Source of the DNA: Nemertoderma westbladi
Taxonomy: Eukaryota; Xenacoelomorpha; Nemertodermatida; Nemertodermatidae
Assembly: GCA_032718475.1 (NCBI GenBank)
Contig: JAUCBJ010004380.1
Coordinates: forward strand, 1-22,010
Direction of reading: 5' to 3'
DNA length: 22,010 nucleotides
Below the pieces are notes generated by a model. The model did no database searches, had not been told where the DNA came from, and saw nothing but the letters and a program-made list of their open reading frames with translations. Made by a program: the position numbers and the translations under genes. Shown in pieces: positions 16,713 through 22,010 of the stretch (position 1 is the stretch's first letter; each line of letters opens with the position of its first letter).

Positions 16713-18056
16713 TTCAATCCCAACCAGGAATATCAAAATTTTCCATCAGGCACTCTTAATTGTTCAAGAGTGAGAGTGTAGGCAGCGTTGGCCTACGTTT
16801 TGGAACATGTGCCTCTCCAATCCTCTAAATAACAATTAGCATATTGGTTCAGACCTAATTGTTTAATGACTACTTATTTCTATGTAAACAATGTACATGA
16901 TAACTTTCAGTACGTGAACTTTATTTGAGTTTATCACTAAATAAATTCAAACTGCATAATTTTCAATAATAATTACAGATACTGTATTAATTCTTACAAA
17001 ATTATTAACCTTTAATATTATTTATCTACTTTTTTCTATATAAATATACGTGTTTTCTCTTTTTTTCATCAGCTATTTACATTACGACAATATTTACAAT
17101 ATTATATATTTACAATATTTTCATATATGGTAATAAATCAGGTACTGTAGTAATAGTGTATGCGCCTATTGAATCGGCGTACAGTTAATTGATAGGCCAA
17201 CGTTTATATGCAGCCTAAATGTTTGTATAAACAATAACCATCAAATTCACGCAGATCTACACCATTTTGCTAGACTATTTAGTTACATTTTTCTGGTTAA
17301 AGTTTCGGGAGGCTTTTTTAATCTCTTAATCAAAATTGAATAATATATTTATTCCAAAATGGTAAAATTTCTTAAAAAGTATTTGTATTTAAGGTAACTT
17401 AGGCCTACTCAACTTAGTTACCTGAAAAAGAGACAGAGTTATTAGTTATAGTTACACTAAATAGTCAATAACTGCAGCAAAACTTTCAATATTTTAAATA
17501 CTTGGGGACTTTTCAACTAATTCTTAACAGATTATGCAATTCCTACTAAATTATTCACTTTAAATGAAGTAGCACTGTATTTCACGCCGGTTCGAGTGGG
17601 AATATTTACACGAAAGAGCGTAAGCGATTGAGAGAAATTTGTAACGAGAGCCTGAAAAGGGAATGCAGGTTCATTATGCACCTGTACCTGTAGGCACTGT
17701 ACTTGTACCGTTACGGTACCGGTAAAAACCTATTTAGCGTGTGCTATTTAGCCTGTAGGCGGCATAAGTAGGCCTACAGTTGGAAGAACGAAGAAGCGAC
17801 AAGAATAAATACCTATGTATCTTGTAAACTTACAATCTAATAAACCTACTGTATGTATCTTGTACTGTCTGCATCTGTGATATGATGAATGGCTTACTCT
17901 GTGACCAACCTCAGCGTGCACGTAGCACGTACTGTAGAATTACGTACAATCATACTGATAGAAATACTGTCACGCCGTGATATATAGTAGCACCCCGCCC
18001 ATAGCCCGTCATTGAGTGGACTCTATGTCACGGCGTATTTCACGCCAATTTAAAAA
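16713..18056. other. AT-rich non-coding stretch
   Basis: No exon with homology, RNA gene or tandem array is seen. It holds an ACCGTTACGGTACCGGTA tract near 17708, scattered AGGCCTAC words common in this genome, and an imperfect inverted repeat (CACGCCGTGATATATAG at 17971, CTATGTCACGGCGT at 18023) next to the following palindrome complex. Confidence 0.6.
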
Positions 18057-18943
18057 AAACTACGTTCTTACATGTTGCAAAGTACTTTACAGGGTATTCT
18101 GAAATTATAACTATTTGTTACATTATGCCAACTTAACAGCGTTCTGGCGAATTACTCGTAACGCTGCAAAGTAATCAATAACATGGAAACAACTTCAATT
18201 TCCGTATTCCAGAATGTATTATTTCCATTTATGTTATGAGTGCTGCTTTATTATCCAGTTTGCAGTGACGGGACTAGCTACTGTATGTAAATAATTGTTT
18301 AACGTGTACTGTAATCCATTATGGTGAAACGTCCAATAGAAGACACTAAAATGACCAAAGAAAATGGCGACAGTGTTCAGTAAAACTGTACGGACACAGA
18401 CGGTGACTCAGTTTGCTTCAGTCGACCAAAGTCAAGATGGATTAATGATTTATCAACCCATGCAGGAAATAACAACAATAAACTTTAATTAGTTTTAAAT
18501 GTATAATTAATACTGTGTACCTGTTAATAAATTTCACTTATATTCGATATAGTACATGATTAAAATGTTTAAATGAGCATCCATAAAATCCTTTCTTCAC
18601 ATACCGAACGCTGATAAGTTGACATAATGTAACAAAATTACATACATCATTGCTTGCAAAGGTCACTTTTCAGAGTTAAAGACCCTTGTTTATTTATGTA
18701 AACCTCCCTCGCTGCGCTCGCTCGGTACATAAATAAACTCGGGTCATAACGCTGCAAAGTGCTACTTTGCATACAATGATGTAAATACAGTAGTTATTAT
18801 TAAAAAATTTTAAAAGTACTCAACGCCGTTAGCATTACCAGCGAGTTGTTATTTAGCACTTTACAACTTTAGAGGACATTACAGCATTGTATTGGCCTGT
18901 ATATTTAGTATTTTATTTGGCGTTATTGTTTACGTGGTAACCC

Positions 18944-18994
18944 ATGACGGCGTTAAGTAATGTCCACTAAGGGGACATTACTTAACGCCGTCAT
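18944..18994. repeat. Perfect 22-bp inverted repeat with 7-base spacer
   Basis: ATGACGGCGTTAAGTAATGTCC (18944-18965) is exactly complementary to 18973-18994. After a mismatch the pairing resumes outwards (TTATTGTTTACGTGG with CCACCTAAACAATAG), giving an imperfect stem from about 18922 to 19016. Confidence 0.9.
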
Positions 18995-19317
18995 TGGATT
19001 CCACCTAAACAATAGGTGGAAATTTGCCTGACAGCCAGATAGGCCTCCTGCATTACCATTACCTACCGGTAGTCGGGGTATAGCTATTAATAACCATTAG
19101 GGCCTAGCTATATTATTATAACATGGATCCAAACGCCACCATAAATATAAGCTAACTTATTTATAACATAATTTATGTCATTTTTACATTTATTTATAAA
19201 GCAACTAATATAATTTGTGCAGTTTCTATCACTTATAATGTATATGTACAATCATTTCGTAATGTAAGCATTTTGGAATAAAACTACATACATACTTGTT
19301 GCAAAGTACTTTACAAT

Positions 19318-19560
19318 GTTCTGATCCTCGTGGCTTTATTTTCAGTCACTCACTAACGTTCGTTCGTGTAACAAAGCCACTCGGATCATCACACTGTAAA
19401 GTGCTACTTTAAACACAAGTATGTAAATAGTTATTACAGTGTTCTGATCCTCGTGGCTTTATTTTCAGTCACTCACTAACGTTCGTTCGTGTAACAAAGC
19501 CACTCGGATCATCACACTGTAAAGTGCTACTTTACACAAAAGTATGTAAATAGTTATTAC
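19318..19560. repeat. 123-bp direct duplication with internal foldback
   Basis: Two nearly identical copies start with GTTCTGATCC at 19318 and 19441. Each folds on itself: GATCCTCGTGGCTTT pairs with AAAGCCACTCGGATC 35 bases on, and the outer TACTTTACA-type word pairs with CTGTAAAGTGC. The second copy runs into the right arm of the large inverted repeat. Confidence 0.88.
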
Positions 19561-20300
19561 ATCATTGTGTGCAAAGTAGTACTTTGCAGCGTTATGACCC
19601 GAGTTTATTTATGTACCGAGCGAGCGCAGCGAGGGAGGTTTACATAAATAAACAAGGGTCTTTAACTCTGAAAAGTGACCTTTGCAAGCAATGATCTATG
19701 TAATTTTGTTATATTATGTCAACTTATCAGCGTTCGGTATGTGAAGAAAGGATTTTATGGATGCTCATTTAAATATTTTAATCATGTACTATACGAATAT
19801 GAGTGAAATTTATTAACAGGTACACTGGTACACATTATTAATTATACATTTAAATCTAATTAAAGTTTATTGGAAGTTACTGTATCTCCTGCATGGATGT
19901 TATAAATCATTCGGCCTACTCCATCTTGACTATAGTTGACTGAAGCAAACTTAGTCACCGTCTGTATCCGTTCAGTTTTACTGAACACTGTCGCCATTTT
20001 CTTTGCTCATTTTCTCTAAAAAGTGTCTTCTATTGGACGTTTCGCCATAATGGATTACAGTACACGTTAAATAATTATTTACATACAGTAGCTAGTCCCG
20101 TCACTGCAAACTGGAAAATAAAGCAGCACTCATTCACATTAATGGAAATAATACATTCTGGAATACGGTAATTGAAGTTGTTTCCATGTCATTGAATACT
20201 TTGCAGCGTTCCGTCCTATATGACGCAACGCTGCAAAGTAGTACTTTGTAGCGTTACGAGTAATTCACCAGAATTCTGTTACGTTGACATAATGTAACAA

Positions 20301-20950
20301 AATTAATTAAATACAAATTAATTATATAATATACAATCATTTAGGCCTATTTACAAAAAATACAATTTTTAGAGATCAACGGTGTCATGTCATAATTAAT
20401 CTGAAAGTTAATGTATTTTTCTAATTATTAAGAAGTTACTTCACAATTATTTTGTTTTAATTTTAAACTTTAGTAGCCTATTTAGAAGTTTGGCTCTACA
20501 ATAATATGTACAGTATATTGTTAATATTATTATTTTGTGTTACGTAATTAGGCTATTCTACCATATCATGGTAATGTATATTGTAATTGTAATACGTTTT
20601 TGGGTGCTTTTCTCTTTTATTGTATTTTATCCTGAAACACTTCATTTGCTTTTCGCCTTCACTCCTTGCTATACAGTATTTTACAACATTATTTTATTTC
20701 ATTTGACAGTAAATTATTATGCGTTTAATTATATTATAATAATATGGTAATAATTTTTCAAACACCTTCAACCATTGTGGTTTTACTATCTCTTTCACCT
20801 TAAAATTAAAATATTTAAGAAACCAGTTTCGAGTCTTCTACTACAGCGTTCGCAGCAGATACAGTACAATCGAATTAGCATAATAAACTCACATGTGAAA
20901 CACTAGCTCGATTTGTGATACTTGTGTACATGTATTTTATATTGTGCGTC
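20301..20950. other. AT-rich non-coding stretch
   Basis: Low-complexity AT-rich DNA. The 71-codon open frame at 20535-20750 is made of aromatic and aliphatic codons expected from T-rich DNA and shows no homology. I see nothing else in it. Confidence 0.5.
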
Positions 20951-21263
20951 TAGGTATGATCAGCAAGTTAATATCTACTGATCCAGGGATCATCAAGTTA
21001 ATATCTACTGATCCAGGGATCAGCAAGTTAATATCTACTGATCCAGGGATCAGCAAGTTAATATCTACTGATCCAGGGATCAGCAAGTTAATATCTACTG
21101 ATCCAGGGATCAGCACGTTAATATCTACTGATCCAGGTATGATCAGCAAGTTAATATCTACTGATCCAGGGATCAGCAAGTTAATATCTACTGATCCAGG
21201 GATCAGCACGTTAATATCTACTGATCCAGGTATGGTCAGCAAGTTAATATCTACTGATCCAGG
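20951..21263. repeat. 30-bp minisatellite, 10 units
   Basis: AGTTAATATCTACTGATCCA recurs ten times, with starts near 20966, 20996, 21026, 21056, 21086, 21116, 21149, 21179, 21209 and 21242; three units are 33 bp through a GTATGATC or GTATGGTC insertion. Each junction contains CTGATCCAGGGATCAG, a 7-bp palindromic stem. The period is divisible by three and lacks stops in one frame of each strand, so open frames on both strands are by-products. Confidence 0.95.
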
Positions 21264-22010
21264 TTTGATATATTTTCTTTAGTGCTCGTAAATTAGTGAT
21301 GTAGTACCCGCAGCATAAATGGTCGCGTTACGATGATTGCATCGGTCATAAAGCAATTTACCGGTACTACTGTTGTACAGTAGTCTAATTGTCGAAATGA
21401 GAACGATAAAATCAATGCTGACCCTTGGTTGCATGTCCAGCTTACACTACTGTCCTGAGTAAATAGTCCACCGCAAATGCAATTATAAGACCACAGACTC
21501 CTGTAAAAGCCTTTGCTGAATTGCCCCGTTATTTTTATTATTTTTACATTAAAATACTCTGTAGTTGATTTAATAGGTGTAAGAGACCGTATTATTGCTG
21601 TATCGGTGTTTTTTAGAGGATCTAAGAGCTATTTCCTCCGTATGTGTACTGTGAAAGGCATAGTTGATGATTCTATGGCAATTCCGTGACGCAAAAGGTG
21701 ATAGCTACTCTTGAACAGTAGTTACTATGACGACGGTTAACAGCTGATATTCATACGTGTCGATTTTCTTTGTTCTACGGCGTCTCTCAGTTCAGTCAGC
21801 CAATCAGAGCATTTTTATGGCTCTTGTACAGAAATTTCCTAGAAATCGCGTAATGCTTTACGGGCAGTGTTATCATTCTGTCCTGAGCCAGGAGAGAGCG
21901 GCTTGGGAATATTTTGTGCTTTTCTGTTTTAGCCTAACACTAGTAGGCTTAATTATAAGGACATATATCCGTTATCTTACTGACACTGCATACTGTGTAA
22001 CACTGTGCAT
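21264..22010. other. Unassigned sequence at the window end
   Basis: No coding exon with recognisable homology. The base composition becomes more balanced after about 21600. A good CCAAT box (AGCCAATCAG) at 21798-21807 is the only regulatory-looking word. It could belong to a promoter of a gene beyond the window or to a repeat; neither can be decided here. Confidence 0.4.

Larger units (their letters stand above)
18057..20300. mobile_element. Nested inverted-repeat (foldback/MITE-like) complex
   Basis: A left arm (about 18115-18785) and a right arm (about 19558-20300) are inverted copies of each other. Both begin TTGTTACATTATG at the outer end, read inwards, and share TGACGGGACTAGCTACTGTA, ATGGATGCTCATTTAAA and GTTTATTTATGTA. 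The right arm has about 45 extra bases with another AACGCTGCAAAGTA palindrome. Inside each arm is a hairpin (left: 18688-18700 with 18726-18738, around CTCGCTGCGCTCGCTCGG). The 770-bp centre holds a 22-bp perfect palindrome and a 123-bp direct duplication. No transposase is visible, so this would be non-autonomous. The element name is inference from structure only. Confidence 0.7.

Noticed and set aside
14684-16781. Several overlapping long + strand frames rich in Pro, Phe and Ser
   Set aside because: They exist in all three frames, consist only of the translated 20-bp repeat, and have no splice or start context; a by-product of a stop-free unit.
20535-20750. 71-codon hydrophobic frame
   Set aside because: Its composition is that of translated T-rich DNA; no membrane-protein family is recognised.
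20937-21282. Frames of about 100 residues on both strands
   Set aside because: They are translations of the 30-bp minisatellite with no homology outside it.

Overview
The window reads as nuclear DNA of a marine invertebrate animal. The evidence is split genes with GT-AG introns, a LINE fragment, tRNA-derived SINEs, long minisatellites, and proteins that align with animal families. Frequent AGGCCTA-type words and SINE ends of the CTCAGCCTTTCAT type recall echinoderms and related marine groups, but the phylum cannot be fixed from this sequence alone.

Two protein-coding genes are recognisable, both on the + strand. One is a complete, intronless ALG10 (the last ER glucosyltransferase of N-glycan precursor assembly, known in mammals also as KCR1) at 1559-2938. 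The other is the 3' part of an EAG-type voltage-gated potassium channel (KCNH1/KCNH5 class). Its five exons (4876-5075, 5601-5853, 7030-7226, 10639-11154, 14009-14668) join in frame into about 607 codons, from the end of S6 through the C-linker, the cyclic-nucleotide-binding homology domain and the C-terminal coiled coil. The first exon begins inside S6 and no earlier channel exon is visible here, so ALG10 most likely sits inside a channel intron. This is striking because ALG10/KCR1 was first described in rat as a partner that boosts EAG channel current.

Layout: a 5'-truncated LINE (about 124-1383); ALG10; a tRNA-derived SINE (about 3177-3290); two abutting minisatellites of 36 bp and 38 bp (3291-4863) running up to the first channel exon; a minus-strand SINE carrying eight 68-bp units (about 5870-6655); a hairpin and branch-point-like site before the third exon; a 3.2-kb array of 34-bp units (7201-10452); the fourth exon; an intron with 315-bp repeats, a trinucleotide tract and G24; the last exon; a 2-kb pyrimidine-rich array of 20-bp units (14686-16712); 1.3 kb of unique AT-rich DNA; a 2.2-kb nested inverted-repeat complex (about 18057-20300); and a 30-bp array (20951-21263).

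The most unusual structure is the 34-bp array. Each unit is a copy of the last 26 bases of the third exon plus the first 8 bases of its intron, so the authentic 5' splice site has been amplified to about 95 tandem copies. Downstream of the stop codon, the 20-bp array repeats a polypyrimidine-CAG motif that looks like a 3' splice site about 100 times. Tandem arrays make up roughly 40% of the window, and they occupy all but one of the introns between or before the channel exons.
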